64,000 bases of DNA, taken from NCBI RefSeq assembly GCF_020731145.1, contig NZ_JAJFZN010000005.1:1-64000 (forward strand), given 5' to 3'. Shown one piece after another: positions 44,353 through 53,605 of the stretch. The stretch is from Sneathiella sp. HT1-7. GTDB taxonomy: Bacteria; Pseudomonadota; Alphaproteobacteria; Sneathiellales; Sneathiellaceae. The notes beneath the pieces are model-generated. The model had not been told where the DNA came from and did not search any database. It saw nothing but the letters and a program-made list of their open reading frames with translations. Made by a program: the position numbers and the translations under genes. The first letter of the stretch is position 1. The number at the start of each line of letters is the position of its first letter.

Positions 44353-45633
44353 ATGATGTCCATCCAAAGAAAAATTCTTTGGCTTTGCAAGGTTGCGGTG
44401 GCAGGCATAGTCACCGCATCCTTCACTTATTCTTATGCGACGGCGCGTGAGATTAACGTCTCGGGGGATCTTCAAAAAGCGATTGATGCGGCAGCAGCAG
44501 GCGATACCTTGACCTTGCAGCCCGGAACCTATGACGGACCGATTTCCATCATAAAGCCGCTCACAATTTTAGGGTCTGGGAAATCTGAGATAATCGGATT
44601 ATCGACAGGCTCTGTCATTCAAGTTTTGGCGCCAAATACAACGCTGAAAGGTCTGACGATTACTGGTTCCGGTCTTTCTTTGGAAACACAGGATAGCGGA
44701 ATCTTTCTACATCCTGAGGCCCTCAACGCCGTTGTTGTGGACAATGATGTAACGGATAACCTAATTGGCATTTATGTATCCGGAGCGGAAAACGCGCGGG
44801 TGTCGGGCAATCGCATTTCTGGTCGTCGTGATCTGAGGATGAACGAGCGGGGCAATGGAGTCCAGATATGGAATGCGCCCGGAACCGTCATAGAAAAGAA
44901 TGACATTCGTTACGGCCGAGACGGCATCTTCGTCACGACGAGCAAACGGAATATTTTCAGAGCCAACCGGATGCAGGATCTTCGGTTTGCCATTCACTAT
45001 ATGTACACCAACGACAGCCAGGTCATCGGCAATCAATCTATCGGAAATCATATTGGTTACGCGATTATGTCGTCGCGTAATCTGAAAATTGAAGGCAATA
45101 TTTCCGATCAGGATCGTGACCGTGGATTGCTGTTCAACTATGCGAACCACGTATCCGTAAAACGCAATATTGTGCGTGGTGGAACGGAAAAATGTATTTT
45201 TATCTATAATTCGAACAGGAATGCCTTCGAAGAGAATCTGCTGTCAGATTGCGCTATCGGCATCCATTTCACGGCAGGTTCCGAGAGAAATGCTCTGACA
45301 CGAAACGCTTTTGTAAACAACCAGAATCAAGTCAAGTATGTCGGCACAAGGTGGCTCGAATGGTCTCGTGATGGTGTTGGAAATTACTGGTCGGATCAGG
45401 TCGCTCTGGATCTGGATCGCAACGGTATAGCAGACAGCGTATATCGCCCTAACGATCTAACGGACCGGATAATCTGGCAATATCCATCTGCACGTCTTCT
45501 TATGAACAGTCCGGCGGTCCAGGTTTTGAAGTATGCGCAAGGAAACTTTCCGGCATTACATCCTGGTGGCGTTATCGACAGCGCTCCGTTGATGGCCATT
45601 CCAGAAAGCCTGACCGATGGGGGGAAGTCATGA
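44353..45633 (+). CDS. nosD: NosD, copper-site maturation protein
   Basis: 426 residues. The signal peptide ends near SYATA, followed by a right-handed beta-helix of CASH repeats (NRISGRRDLRMNERGNGVQI, NRMQDLRFAIHYMY). It directly abuts the nosZ stop codon and overlaps nosF by 4 nt. It works with the NosFY ABC transporter in delivering sulfur/copper for CuZ assembly. Confidence 0.95.
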   Translation: MMSIQRKILWLCKVAVAGIVTASFTYSYATAREINVSGDLQKAIDAAAAGDTLTLQPGTYDGPISIIKPLTILGSGKSEIIGLSTGSVIQVLAPNTTLKGLTITGSGLSLETQDSGIFLHPEALNAVVVDNDVTDNLIGIYVSGAENARVSGNRISGRRDLRMNERGNGVQIWNAPGTVIEKNDIRYGRDGIFVTTSKRNIFRANRMQDLRFAIHYMYTNDSQVIGNQSIGNHIGYAIMSSRNLKIEGNISDQDRDRGLLFNYANHVSVKRNIVRGGTEKCIFIYNSNRNAFEENLLSDCAIGIHFTAGSERNALTRNAFVNNQNQVKYVGTRWLEWSRDGVGNYWSDQVALDLDRNGIADSVYRPNDLTDRIIWQYPSARLLMNSPAVQVLKYAQGNFPALHPGGVIDSAPLMAIPESLTDGGKS

Positions 45634-46580
45634 GAATGGAAAGACTTTCTATGATCGAGTTACTTGGCATCAGCAAATCCTATGGCAGAAAAAAGGCGCT
45701 TGAGGGTATTTCCCTCACGCTTTCAAACGGTCAGTGTCTTGCTTTGGTGGGGCATAATGGTGCGGGTAAGACAACGCTCATCAAGATTATCTTAGGCCTC
45801 TTAAAGCCCAGTAACGGATCGGTGGCGGTATTGCACGGTGATCCAGGAAATCGGAGCTTCAATCGCAATCGTCGCCACATCGGGTTTTTGCCGGAGCAGG
45901 TACTCTTCCAGAAAACACTGACAGGGCGTGAAACTCTTGCCTTTTATGCGCGTCTTAAAGGGCTTTCTGTGAAAACACTCGATACGTATTTTGAACGTGT
46001 GGACTTGCTAGGCGCCGCGGACCGCCGTGTCGGGACTTACTCTAAAGGGATGCGGCAGCGTCTCGGTATTGCACAGGCACTCCTCGGGCAGCCAAAATTG
46101 CTGATATTGGATGAACCGACAAGTGGGCTGGATCCTGTTGCGCGCCAGAATATCTATAAAATTCTGGATGAAGAAAAGCGGAAGGGCGCCGCGGTACTTA
46201 TTTCGTCACATGTTCTTACGGAACTCGATGACCGGATTGACAGGGTTGCTATTCTCAATGATGGAAAGCTGGTCGCGCAAGGATCTATTCCTACTCTTCG
46301 ACATCAGATTGGTATGCATTCGCAGATGAAAATCAGTGCGGACAGGGAAATCTGTCGCGAGCTAATGACAATGTTCCAGAATGAGATTCCTGCGCGGAGC
46401 CAGTTTGCAGGGGAGGTAATTCTGACTTGCCCGCCTGCACGAAAAGTGGAAATTCTTGGTAAGGTGATGGCCTTTAGGGGCAGAATTCAAGACATTGAAC
46501 TAACTGATCCAACGCTTGAACAGGTCTTTAATGCCTATTCAACGTCTGATCATTCTGCGGGGGAACTATCAGATGCCTAA
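45630..46580 (+). CDS. nosF: NosF, ABC ATPase for CuZ maturation
   Basis: 316 residues. Walker A GHNGAGKTT (41-49), signature YSKGMRQRLGIAQAL, Walker B LLILDEPTSGLDP. It overlaps nosD by ATGA and nosY by 8 nt. It forms the NosFY transporter with the next protein. Confidence 0.95.
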   Translation: MRMERLSMIELLGISKSYGRKKALEGISLTLSNGQCLALVGHNGAGKTTLIKIILGLLKPSNGSVAVLHGDPGNRSFNRNRRHIGFLPEQVLFQKTLTGRETLAFYARLKGLSVKTLDTYFERVDLLGAADRRVGTYSKGMRQRLGIAQALLGQPKLLILDEPTSGLDPVARQNIYKILDEEKRKGAAVLISSHVLTELDDRIDRVAILNDGKLVAQGSIPTLRHQIGMHSQMKISADREICRELMTMFQNEIPARSQFAGEVILTCPPARKVEILGKVMAFRGRIQDIELTDPTLEQVFNAYSTSDHSAGELSDA

Positions 46581-47406
46581 TATGCTGATACTTGCGCAAA
46601 AAGAAATCAGGGACGGTTATCGAAACAAATGGATTTCTGTCATGACACTGGTCATGGCAGGTTTTGCGTTGGTACTTGCGTTTCTCGGAAGCGCGCCTGT
46701 TGGAACTACCGTTATCAGTCCGCTTGCTGTAACGGTAGTTAGTCTCTCCTCTTTGGGTATTTTCTTTATCCCCTTGATTGCTTTGCTGTTATCTTATGAC
46801 AGTATTGTTGGAGAAGATGATCGTGGCACCCTAACCCTGTTGCTTGCCTATCCGATAACTCGTTCTGATATCGCGCTTGGTAAGTTTCTTGGACAATTAT
46901 TTATACTCGCCTTCGCTATTATTGTCGGATATGGCTCTGCCACTCTCGCGATTGCATCGTTCGGGGAAATGCCTGTGGCTGACTTGCCGTGGAGCATATT
47001 TCTGAAGCTGGTTTTCTCTTCCATTCTGCTCGGGTGTATTTTTCTCGCGCTGGGTCTGCTCCTAAGCATTTTAACAAGGGAACGCGGAACGGCCGCTGCA
47101 GGTGCCATCGGCATCTGGCTGGTATTTGTCGTATTGTTTGATATGGCTCTGCTTGGAATTCTTTCCTCCGGAGCCTCAAGCCTTATCCCGGACGACGCCG
47201 TTAAATGGATTATGATGGCGAGCCCATCAGATGCGTTTCGAATGTATAATTTGGCAACTAACAACGAGACTGCGTTGTTATCGGGGATGTCGGGATTGCG
47301 CGCCGATCAAGTTGTCCCCGCCTCAATATTGCTTGTTTTTCTATGCAGCTGGATAGTCATCCCGCTTTTTGCCTCCTGCGTTTTTTTCCAACGGAGGGCG
47401 TTATGA
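46573..47406 (+). CDS. nosY: NosY, ABC permease for CuZ maturation
   Basis: 277 residues from the ATG at 46573 (GGGGAA upstream) with about six membrane helices of the ABC-2 type and DDRGTLTLLLAYPITRSD in the first loop. It overlaps nosF and, by ATGA, nosL. It forms the membrane part of the NosFY complex that docks NosD. Confidence 0.93.
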   Translation: MPNMLILAQKEIRDGYRNKWISVMTLVMAGFALVLAFLGSAPVGTTVISPLAVTVVSLSSLGIFFIPLIALLLSYDSIVGEDDRGTLTLLLAYPITRSDIALGKFLGQLFILAFAIIVGYGSATLAIASFGEMPVADLPWSIFLKLVFSSILLGCIFLALGLLLSILTRERGTAAAGAIGIWLVFVVLFDMALLGILSSGASSLIPDDAVKWIMMASPSDAFRMYNLATNNETALLSGMSGLRADQVVPASILLVFLCSWIVIPLFASCVFFQRRAL

Positions 47407-47960
47407 CCTCAATTTTCAGAGTGGGATCGGCCCTGATATTTTTGTTGCTCGTATCCGCCTGTGAAGATGGCATTGGCGATATTCCTTTGCCGCAGGCGTT
47501 GCCGGAAGGGGCTGTTGGTACATATTGCGGGATGATCCTGACTGAACATGCCGGGCCAAAAGCGCAAATATTTGAAAAGGGTCGCTCGGAACCACTCTGG
47601 TTTACGGCGGTCCGGGATGCAATAACCTATACCCGGCTACCCGGTGAAGGACAGAGCGTCGTCGGTTTCTATGTCCATGATATGGCGCGCGCTAGCAGCT
47701 GGGAAAAACCACAATCTGAAGGTATCTGGATTACTGCCGATGCCGCTTTTTTTGTTGTTGGCAGCAATAGGCTTGGTGGTATGGGGATGCCGGAAACGGT
47801 GCCCTTCGGGACAGTAGAAGCCGCCGAAACTTTTGCGGAAAAATACGGAGGACATGTGTTTAGGTTAACCGAAATTCCAGTCTCCGCTCTGTTAGTTATG
47901 GATACAGACAATGGTGACAAAATTGCCGATCAACATTTTGGGGCAGAGTCGCAAAAATGA
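47403..47960 (+). CDS. nosL: NosL, copper-chaperone lipoprotein
   Basis: 185 residues. The lipobox is LVSAC (Cys20), and the family copper-binding CGMILTEHAGPKAQI is near 42-56. It overlaps nosY and nosX by 4 nt each. It delivers Cu(I) for NosZ metal centres from the outer face of a membrane. Confidence 0.93.
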   Translation: MTSIFRVGSALIFLLLVSACEDGIGDIPLPQALPEGAVGTYCGMILTEHAGPKAQIFEKGRSEPLWFTAVRDAITYTRLPGEGQSVVGFYVHDMARASSWEKPQSEGIWITADAAFFVVGSNRLGGMGMPETVPFGTVEAAETFAEKYGGHVFRLTEIPVSALLVMDTDNGDKIADQHFGAESQK

Positions 47961-48943
47961 CAAAAATACCACCCATACCAAAAATTACCCGCCGCCGCTT
48001 TATCATCACGGCAAGCGCAGCTGGCGCTTTTGCTTCCCAGCCCGTAAGCGCGGCCACATTGGCGGGCGGATTACAGCAGGTTAACTGGAAAGGCGCGGCA
48101 CTGGGAGCCGAGGCCTCCATTCAGCTATTCCATCGCGATCCGCAATGGGCGAGAGAGCAGCTTCAACGATGTCAGAAGGAAATCTATCGGCTCGAAGAAC
48201 TCTTCAGCCTGTATCGCCCTGATTCCACGATCTGCCGGTTGAATGCGGATGGATATCTCGATAATCCGGATATTGAGTTCTTGAATCTCCTGTCATTGTC
48301 AAAGTCATTCTCTGAGCAAACGAAGGGTTTTTTTGACGTAACGATACAGCCGCTCTGGAAACTATATGCCGATCATTTTTCCGAAAATAATGCAGACCCG
48401 TTTGGTCCATCGCCTTCAGCGATCAGTGCGGCACTTGAGAAAGTTGGATCCTCGAAGATTGAACTGTCTGCCAGCCGGATAACGTTCAAACGACCCGAAA
48501 TGGCAATTACCTTAAACGGTATTGCCCAAGGCTATATAACTGATCGTGTCTCAGACCTTCTCAAATCGGCGGGCTTCGAAGATGTCCTTGTTTCTTTGGG
48601 CGAAAACTTTGCATTGGGCAGGAAATCAGATGGAAGTCCATGGCGAGTAGGGATTCTGTCGCCGGCCGATGGGAAAACAATTTCATCGACCGTAAATCTG
48701 ACGAACAAAGCGCTCGCGACGTCAGGGGGATATGGAAGTCCTTTTTCTGAAATATCCAAGGCTAATCATCTTCTCAATCCACAAACTGGAGAATGGTCAG
48801 AGCTTAATCGCTCTGTTTCAGTCATATCCAGTTCCGCCACTCATGCAGATGCTGCGTCGACAGCGCTTGCCTTGATGACCAGTGAGGAACGTGCTGATTT
48901 TATTGAAAGGCAGCCTTTAATAGAAGAGGTGATTTACGGATAA
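47957..48943 (+). CDS. nosX: NosX/ApbE, FAD:protein FMN transferase
   Basis: 328 residues. The Tat-like signal ITRRRFIITAS is near 10-20. The ApbE core has LNGIAQGYITDRV and the C-terminal THADAASTALALM motif, which binds Mg and FAD. It transfers FMN to the Thr of NosR. It is the last gene of the overlapping nosRZDFYLX operon. Confidence 0.93.
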   Translation: MTKIPPIPKITRRRFIITASAAGAFASQPVSAATLAGGLQQVNWKGAALGAEASIQLFHRDPQWAREQLQRCQKEIYRLEELFSLYRPDSTICRLNADGYLDNPDIEFLNLLSLSKSFSEQTKGFFDVTIQPLWKLYADHFSENNADPFGPSPSAISAALEKVGSSKIELSASRITFKRPEMAITLNGIAQGYITDRVSDLLKSAGFEDVLVSLGENFALGRKSDGSPWRVGILSPADGKTISSTVNLTNKALATSGGYGSPFSEISKANHLLNPQTGEWSELNRSVSVISSSATHADAASTALALMTSEERADFIERQPLIEEVIYG

Positions 48944-49015
48944 ATTTTGCACGGTCAGAAGAAAACTGCCTCCAGAAATTCTTTGCCCTTTACATTTTAG
49001 TCTTTTCGAACGCCA

Positions 49016-50113
49016 TCAGGAAGTATTCTTCGTTGATAAAGCTGCCGGTTCGGCAAACATCTGATTGTATATTGCGAAAATGATCAGGAGAGATGGTACT
49101 GCAATGAAGCCGCCCAAAGGCCCCCATAGCCAGATCCAGAAGACGATGGCAAGGAATACGATAAAGGGGTTCAAGGTTACTCGACGGCCGATCACCAATG
49201 GCGTTATGATCTGAGCTTCCAAGAGATTAATTGCCAGAAATACAAAGGCCGGTGTAACCATGCCCCAAAGAGACGCCGAACTGATCAGACCGACACCAAG
49301 CAAGACAACGAAAGTAACGGCCGGTCCAATAAAAATCACATAATTGAGAACGGCGGCGAGCATTCCCCAAAGCAAAGGTGAAGGGACGCCCAATGCCCAT
49401 AACGCAAGGGTTACGCTTAATCCCATTCCAATATTTATGATGGTTATCGCGAGGAGATAGTCCGATACATTGTTTTCAATTTCACGGAAAACACGCGCCA
49501 TGTGCCATCGGGTTCTTCGGCTCATCGGCAAGCTCAATATGGTTCTTCTCAAGGTGTGGCGCGCCGCAACGAAGAAATAGAAACTCGCTAGAAATAGCAC
49601 TATTTGACCGGCAATGGTGGGGGCAAGAATAGCAGCGTCCTGAACGGCGGAGCTATCGTCTACGACAACGGTATCCTCGCTTTTCTGACCCGTTACGCTT
49701 CGAAGCTGAGCCTGCAATTCCGAGATTGTGTCCAGGTTATCCTGCCAGCTCGCGAGCTCAAACCGCAGCCTCGCCCAAATTCTGGGTAATTGGTCAATCC
49801 AGGTCGACAACGGGGCCGCAAATACGGCGATTGCTATGCTTATTAGGATAATAAACAGCAACACAACAATCGCCGCCGAGCGGGATGCCGGAATATGAAA
49901 TCTTTCAATGCGGTCCGCTATTGGGCCGAACATGATACCGATCACAACCGCAAGCATTATGGGCGCCAGGATTGTCTTGGAAAAATGCAGCGTTGCGACA
50001 AGTGCAACTAAGGCAAGGAATATAATCGATACTCTCGCCGCCGCTTCAATTCTGCTTCTATGTTTTGAAGCAGCAGAGGAGGTGCCGATTGTTACTTGTT
50101 CCAAGTTTTGCAT
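49016..50113 (-). CDS. AI-2E family transporter (PerM-like)
   Basis: 365 residues with about eight membrane helices. The C-terminal half has LEAQIITPLVIGRRVTLNPF and the typical GPLGGFIAVP. The family name derives from autoinducer-2 export, but many members have other roles. It lies 23 nt downstream of the hemerythrin gene, so it is probably transcribed from the EcfG-type promoter at 50614-50638. Confidence 0.88.
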   Translation of the reverse strand: MQNLEQVTIGTSSAASKHRSRIEAAARVSIIFLALVALVATLHFSKTILAPIMLAVVIGIMFGPIADRIERFHIPASRSAAIVVLLFIILISIAIAVFAAPLSTWIDQLPRIWARLRFELASWQDNLDTISELQAQLRSVTGQKSEDTVVVDDSSAVQDAAILAPTIAGQIVLFLASFYFFVAARHTLRRTILSLPMSRRTRWHMARVFREIENNVSDYLLAITIINIGMGLSVTLALWALGVPSPLLWGMLAAVLNYVIFIGPAVTFVVLLGVGLISSASLWGMVTPAFVFLAINLLEAQIITPLVIGRRVTLNPFIVFLAIVFWIWLWGPLGGFIAVPSLLIIFAIYNQMFAEPAALSTKNTS

Positions 50114-50136
50114 TTCGGTGTGTCCGATGCCGGTTT

Positions 50137-50580
50137 CTAAACGTGTTCTTCTTCTTGTTGCTTGCGTTTATCAAACATCCGAGACATTTCAGTCGCATCC
50201 GCACCGCTTACCAGGTCTTTAGCAAGTTTAAATACGTCTTGTTCTTCTTCCTCGATATGATGTTCAAGCTCATCTTTTAGCTTTTCGAATTTCTGTATCC
50301 AGCCTGCGCTGCTCATATCCATGTCAGAAAGCTCATTGATCAGTTCATCCGCACCTTGATGCTCAGAAACGCTATGGCGTGCTTGTTCCTGGCTATTCGG
50401 ATCCTCGATCAGAACGGCGTAGAGGGTTTGCTCTTCGGCGTTGGCATGGCTCACTGCTTCTGCCTTGAACTGTTCGAACAGGCGACGCCGTTCGTCGGAA
50501 TTTCCCGACGTCTCCATAATTTGATTAGCGAGGTTCTTTTGTTTATCGTGATCCTTGATGAGGCGCTCATAGATATCCAT
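50137..50580 (-). CDS. hemerythrin HHE-domain protein
   Basis: 147 residues forming a four-helix bundle with di-iron ligands at His11 (IKDHDK), His45 and Glu49 (HANAEEQ), a His in HSVSEHQ and the HHIEEEE pair near 107. Such proteins sense or buffer oxygen, nitric oxide or iron under stress. AAGGAG precedes the ATG, and an EcfG-type promoter lies 34-58 nt upstream. Confidence 0.9.
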   Translation of the reverse strand: MDIYERLIKDHDKQKNLANQIMETSGNSDERRRLFEQFKAEAVSHANAEEQTLYAVLIEDPNSQEQARHSVSEHQGADELINELSDMDMSSAGWIQKFEKLKDELEHHIEEEEQDVFKLAKDLVSGADATEMSRMFDKRKQQEEEHV

Positions 50581-50613
50581 AGATCTGCTCCTTGTGTTGT
50601 TTGACGCATTACA

Positions 50614-50638
50614 AACATCCGCAAACGCAAAGAGTTCC
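50614..50638 (-). promoter_or_regulatory. EcfG-type promoter for hemerythrin/AI-2E genes
   Basis: On the minus strand, GGAAC (50638-50634), then exactly 16 nt, then TGTT (50617-50614). It has the same elements and spacing as five other sites in this block. Confidence 0.75.
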
Positions 50639-50693
50639 CAATGAATGAGATTTTTTGGGGGACAACGCTTATCGATCCGTCGGAGTTACAGCT

Positions 50694-50876
50694 CTAATTA
50701 AGCGATTTTTTCCACCACATCTTGAGCAATTGTTTATGTCGCAATTGAGTGAAGTAGTATTTTCTGGCGTTTGGATTAGCTGAAATAATTCTTTCTACGC
50801 GTCGGATATCTGCCGGTTTCAGCATGCCGTCCACATAGCGCTGGACTTCCTCCTTGCTAAACTCGCTTGAACTCAT
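50694..50876 (-). CDS. small protein resembling an anti-sigma factor N-terminal domain
   Basis: 60 residues from ATG 50876 (TTG at 50903 would give 69). The pattern FSKEEVQRYVDGMLKPADIR, then VERIISANPNARKYY, resembles the YVDGxLxxxxxxxVExxLxxxP helix region at the start of many anti-sigma factors. It has no zinc site and no membrane segment. It lies in the same block as the EcfG-like sigma gene (53606), so a soluble anti-sigma role is conceivable. It does not resemble NepR. Translation signals are weak. Confidence 0.5.
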   Translation of the reverse strand: MSSSEFSKEEVQRYVDGMLKPADIRRVERIISANPNARKYYFTQLRHKQLLKMWWKKSLN

Positions 50877-50977
50877 ACCACTAGAATATTTGTCATGAGG
50901 CAATGAACAACTCTCTTTAGTCTAAATTTCCAATCCTACTCATATACCCAATGAATTTAGATCGGTTTTGGTTCCAT

Positions 50978-51002
50978 GGAACTTTTTGCAGGCTGCGCTG
51001 TT
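50978..51002 (+). promoter_or_regulatory. EcfG-type promoter for the DUF1328 gene
   Basis: GGAAC (50978-50982), 16 nt, TGTT (50999-51002), ending 38 nt before the ATG at 51040. The -35 lies in a GGTTCCATGGAACC palindrome, but no matching -10 is present on the minus strand. Confidence 0.75.
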
Positions 51003-51039
51003 TGTAAGTCTGTATGAAGCAAATTTGAGGAGAATCCAG

Positions 51040-51216
51040 ATGATTGGTTGGGCAATAACATTTTTATTAATTGCATTGGTTGCGGCAGTATTTGGTTTTG
51101 GCGGGGTCGCCGCTGCCTCCGCTGGGATTGCAAAGATTATTTTCGCGGTATTCATCATCCTGTTCGTTGTGAGCGCGATCGTACATGTCATCAGAGGCCG
51201 TAAACCTCCTATGTAA
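51040..51216 (+). CDS. DUF1328 small membrane protein (YtjA-like)
   Basis: 58 residues with two hydrophobic helices around [15 protein letters not shown] and a C-terminal [10 protein letters not shown]. The ATG at 51040 follows GAGGAGA. Function is unknown. In alphaproteobacteria DUF1328 genes are commonly under general-stress control, in line with the promoter at 50978. A terminator follows. Confidence 0.88.
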   Translation: MIGWAITFLLIALVAAVFGFGGVAAASAGIAKIIFAVFIILFVVSAIVHVIRGRKPPM

Positions 51217-51260
51217 GTAGCGAACTTTCCATATTTCAGGATAGCACGGTTAAATTGATC

Positions 51261-51291
51261 AAAACGGCACTTCTGTTGAAGTGCCGTTTTT
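51261..51291 (+). terminator. Rho-independent terminator after the DUF1328 gene
   Basis: AAAACGGCACTTC pairs perfectly with GAAGTGCCGTTTT around a TGTT loop, ending in five T. The A-run on the left also allows termination on the minus strand. Confidence 0.92.
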
Positions 51292-51328
51292 GTTTCTCGT
51301 AAAGAACCAGCTCTTGTAAGATGGGAAA

Positions 51329-53584
51329 ATGAAATATTTATCCCTGAAGTTTTTCTCAGCTTATCTCGCAGTTTTGCTCTTCGGCTTGGTGTTTTGCACA
51401 TTCCTGCTTGTTGTCGGTGAAAGCCGGATAAGGGCCGAAAGCAAAAATATTCAGCAATTGGTGCAGTCCCTTTTTGAAATGGAATCCGCGAACCTTCTGG
51501 TCGAAAAAATGCTTCTGAGCCAGCAGGGTTATATGATTTTCGGTGAACAACAATTTATTGAGGATTATGAAGAAACGACGCAGAGGCTCTCTAAAACGCT
51601 GACTGATTTGTCGGTCTTTAGCCTAGAGGATCAGTTACAACGAGGTATCCTCGGGTCAGTGGATCAAAAAATTTCCCTCCTTGAAACAGAACTTGAAAGC
51701 CGGGCAGCCAACAGGCTGACTGTGAATACAGCTGACATCGTTACTGCCAACCAAAAAATTGATGCGTTGAAAAGTGAAATTTCCGAGACTTTTGAAGCCC
51801 TTATTATCGAGGGAAAAAGTCTTCTCGATGCTCAAAGCCTGTCTGCGGAAAATAAAACAAGGCAAAATGAACAGCTCATGCTTGTAACGGCGGGCATTGC
51901 AATATTGCTGATTATATCGATCGCGGTGAATTTCATTCTCAGGCGAAGTTTTCGCCGTCTTTTTTCCGGACAGGTTTCTGAAGAAGAGCAGGTTTTGGAG
52001 CTGGCGGTTGAGGGTAGCAAGGACGGCATTTTCGACTGGGATATTCAGTCCGGAGAAGTTAATTACTCGGATCAGTTTATCGCCATGTTGGGATGTGATC
52101 GCGAAGAGTTCAGCGGGAAAGTTGAAGATTTTGCTGACAGGCTGCACCCGGAAGAAAAAGAAACAGTCCAAAACTATATCGAGCTTTATCTAAAGGGGCG
52201 TTTATCCGAATATTCAAGTACTTTCCGGATGCGGCATAAGTCCGGGCGATGGATTTGGATCAGGGCGCGGGGGGCTGTCATACAGGATGACAACGATAAG
52301 CCGTCTCGATTTGTCGGCACGGTTACGGATATTAGTGCAGAAAAAGACTACGAATTGAAACTTGAAGGGGCGATACAAAAGGCTGAAGAGGCGAATGCCG
52401 CGAAAAGCGAGTTCCTTGCCCATATGAGCCATGAAATAAGGACCCCACTGACAGCGATTACCGGTGTCGCGGACATACTAAACCAAGGCTCAGGTGAATT
52501 GGATCAGAAAAAGCAGAAACTAGTCAAAGTGCTGCATTCCAGCTCTATCAGCCTGAAGGATCTCATCTCGGACATTTTGGATTTCTCCAAGATTGAGAGT
52601 GGAGAACTTGAACTGGAGGAAACGTCTTTCAGCCTGCCAAACATCTTTGAGCATATAACAAGTATTATGTCCGTCAGGACAAAAGAGAAAAATCTGGAAT
52701 TTGTTTTCGACTATGCGGGCGTAAAGGAGCTTGAATTCTTCGGTGATCCTGTTCGCATTCGCCAGATATTGATCAATCTAATTGGCAATGCTGTCAAATT
52801 CACCGAAGAGGGCCATGTCCATGTGGAAGCCAAGACCGAAGATCAAGGTGATTTTTCAGTTCTCAGAATAGATGTCGAGGATACAGGTATCGGGATTTCC
52901 AAGGATCAGGCGAATCTGATTTTTGAACGTTTTAAACAGGCGGATTCGACAGTATCGAGAAAGTTTGGTGGCACGGGGCTTGGGCTTCCCATTTCGAAGA
53001 AGCTTGCCAGCTTGATGGGCGGGAGTATCGAAGTTGATAGCGAGATCGGCAAAGGATCTGTTTTCTCTCTTATCTTGCCAATCACCGGCGGCATCAAACA
53101 GTTCAAGGATGGATTTGAGCAAAGTGAAGCCGATAGAAAGAAGCGCATCGATGAAATGAAAGCCCAAATTGAAGAAACTCAAAAAGCCTTGCTTGTCGAA
53201 GACTACGAAGGAAATATTACCGTTCTAGGGCATATCCTGGGTGATCTGGATGTAGAGTTTGATATCGCAAAGACGGGTCTGGAAGCGGTCAATCTTTGGA
53301 AAGAAAATCACTACGGCCTCATTTTGATGGATATTCAAATGCCGGAGATGGACGGATTTACGAGTACCAGACTAATCCGGAGCATCGAAAGCGAGAAGGG
53401 GTTTGATCGAACGCCAATTGTCGGTATGACCGCCCACGCCCTTGTTAGCGATAAGGCGAAATGTATTGAAGCCGGTATGGATGGGTATTTGCCGAAGCCG
53501 ATTGTTGAAATTGACCTGAAGGCGACTGTATTGAAATATCTGGGCAATATGTCGGCAGAAGAACTAGAAAGCCCGGATGTTTGA
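51329..53584 (+). CDS. hybrid sensor histidine kinase
   Basis: 751 residues. Membrane helices near 8-30 and 186-204 flank a helical periplasmic sensor. Then come a PAS domain (about 225-340, FDWDIQSGEVNYSDQF), HisKA with His368 (SHEIRTP), an ATPase domain (N-box LINLIGNAVK 481-490, DTGIG 518-522, GTGLGLP) and a receiver with Asp668 (LILMDIQMPEMDG). It lacks an Hpt domain, so a separate phosphotransferase or cognate regulator is needed. It is near the EcfG-like sigma gene and the OmpR regulator, but the target is not determined. The stop lies inside a terminator hairpin. Confidence 0.92.
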   Translation: MKYLSLKFFSAYLAVLLFGLVFCTFLLVVGESRIRAESKNIQQLVQSLFEMESANLLVEKMLLSQQGYMIFGEQQFIEDYEETTQRLSKTLTDLSVFSLEDQLQRGILGSVDQKISLLETELESRAANRLTVNTADIVTANQKIDALKSEISETFEALIIEGKSLLDAQSLSAENKTRQNEQLMLVTAGIAILLIISIAVNFILRRSFRRLFSGQVSEEEQVLELAVEGSKDGIFDWDIQSGEVNYSDQFIAMLGCDREEFSGKVEDFADRLHPEEKETVQNYIELYLKGRLSEYSSTFRMRHKSGRWIWIRARGAVIQDDNDKPSRFVGTVTDISAEKDYELKLEGAIQKAEEANAAKSEFLAHMSHEIRTPLTAITGVADILNQGSGELDQKKQKLVKVLHSSSISLKDLISDILDFSKIESGELELEETSFSLPNIFEHITSIMSVRTKEKNLEFVFDYAGVKELEFFGDPVRIRQILINLIGNAVKFTEEGHVHVEAKTEDQGDFSVLRIDVEDTGIGISKDQANLIFERFKQADSTVSRKFGGTGLGLPISKKLASLMGGSIEVDSEIGKGSVFSLILPITGGIKQFKDGFEQSEADRKKRIDEMKAQIEETQKALLVEDYEGNITVLGHILGDLDVEFDIAKTGLEAVNLWKENHYGLILMDIQMPEMDGFTSTRLIRSIESEKGFDRTPIVGMTAHALVSDKAKCIEAGMDGYLPKPIVEIDLKATVLKYLGNMSAEELESPDV

Positions 53585-53595
53585 TCCGGGCTTTC
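53567..53595. terminator. terminator hairpin overlapping the kinase stop codon
   Basis: GAAAGCCCGGAT and ATCCGGGCTTTC form a perfect 12-bp stem around GTTTG, covering the kinase TGA (53582-53584). It lies between the convergent kinase and sigma-factor genes and could serve both, although T-runs are short. Confidence 0.65.
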
Positions 53596-53605
53596 AGCAA
53601 AAACA

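Noticed and set aside
50953-50982. Second, minus-strand EcfG promoter from the palindromic GGTTCCATGGAACC for the small protein at 50694
   Set aside because: A GGAAC is present on the minus strand, but no YGTT lies 16 or 17 nt downstream.
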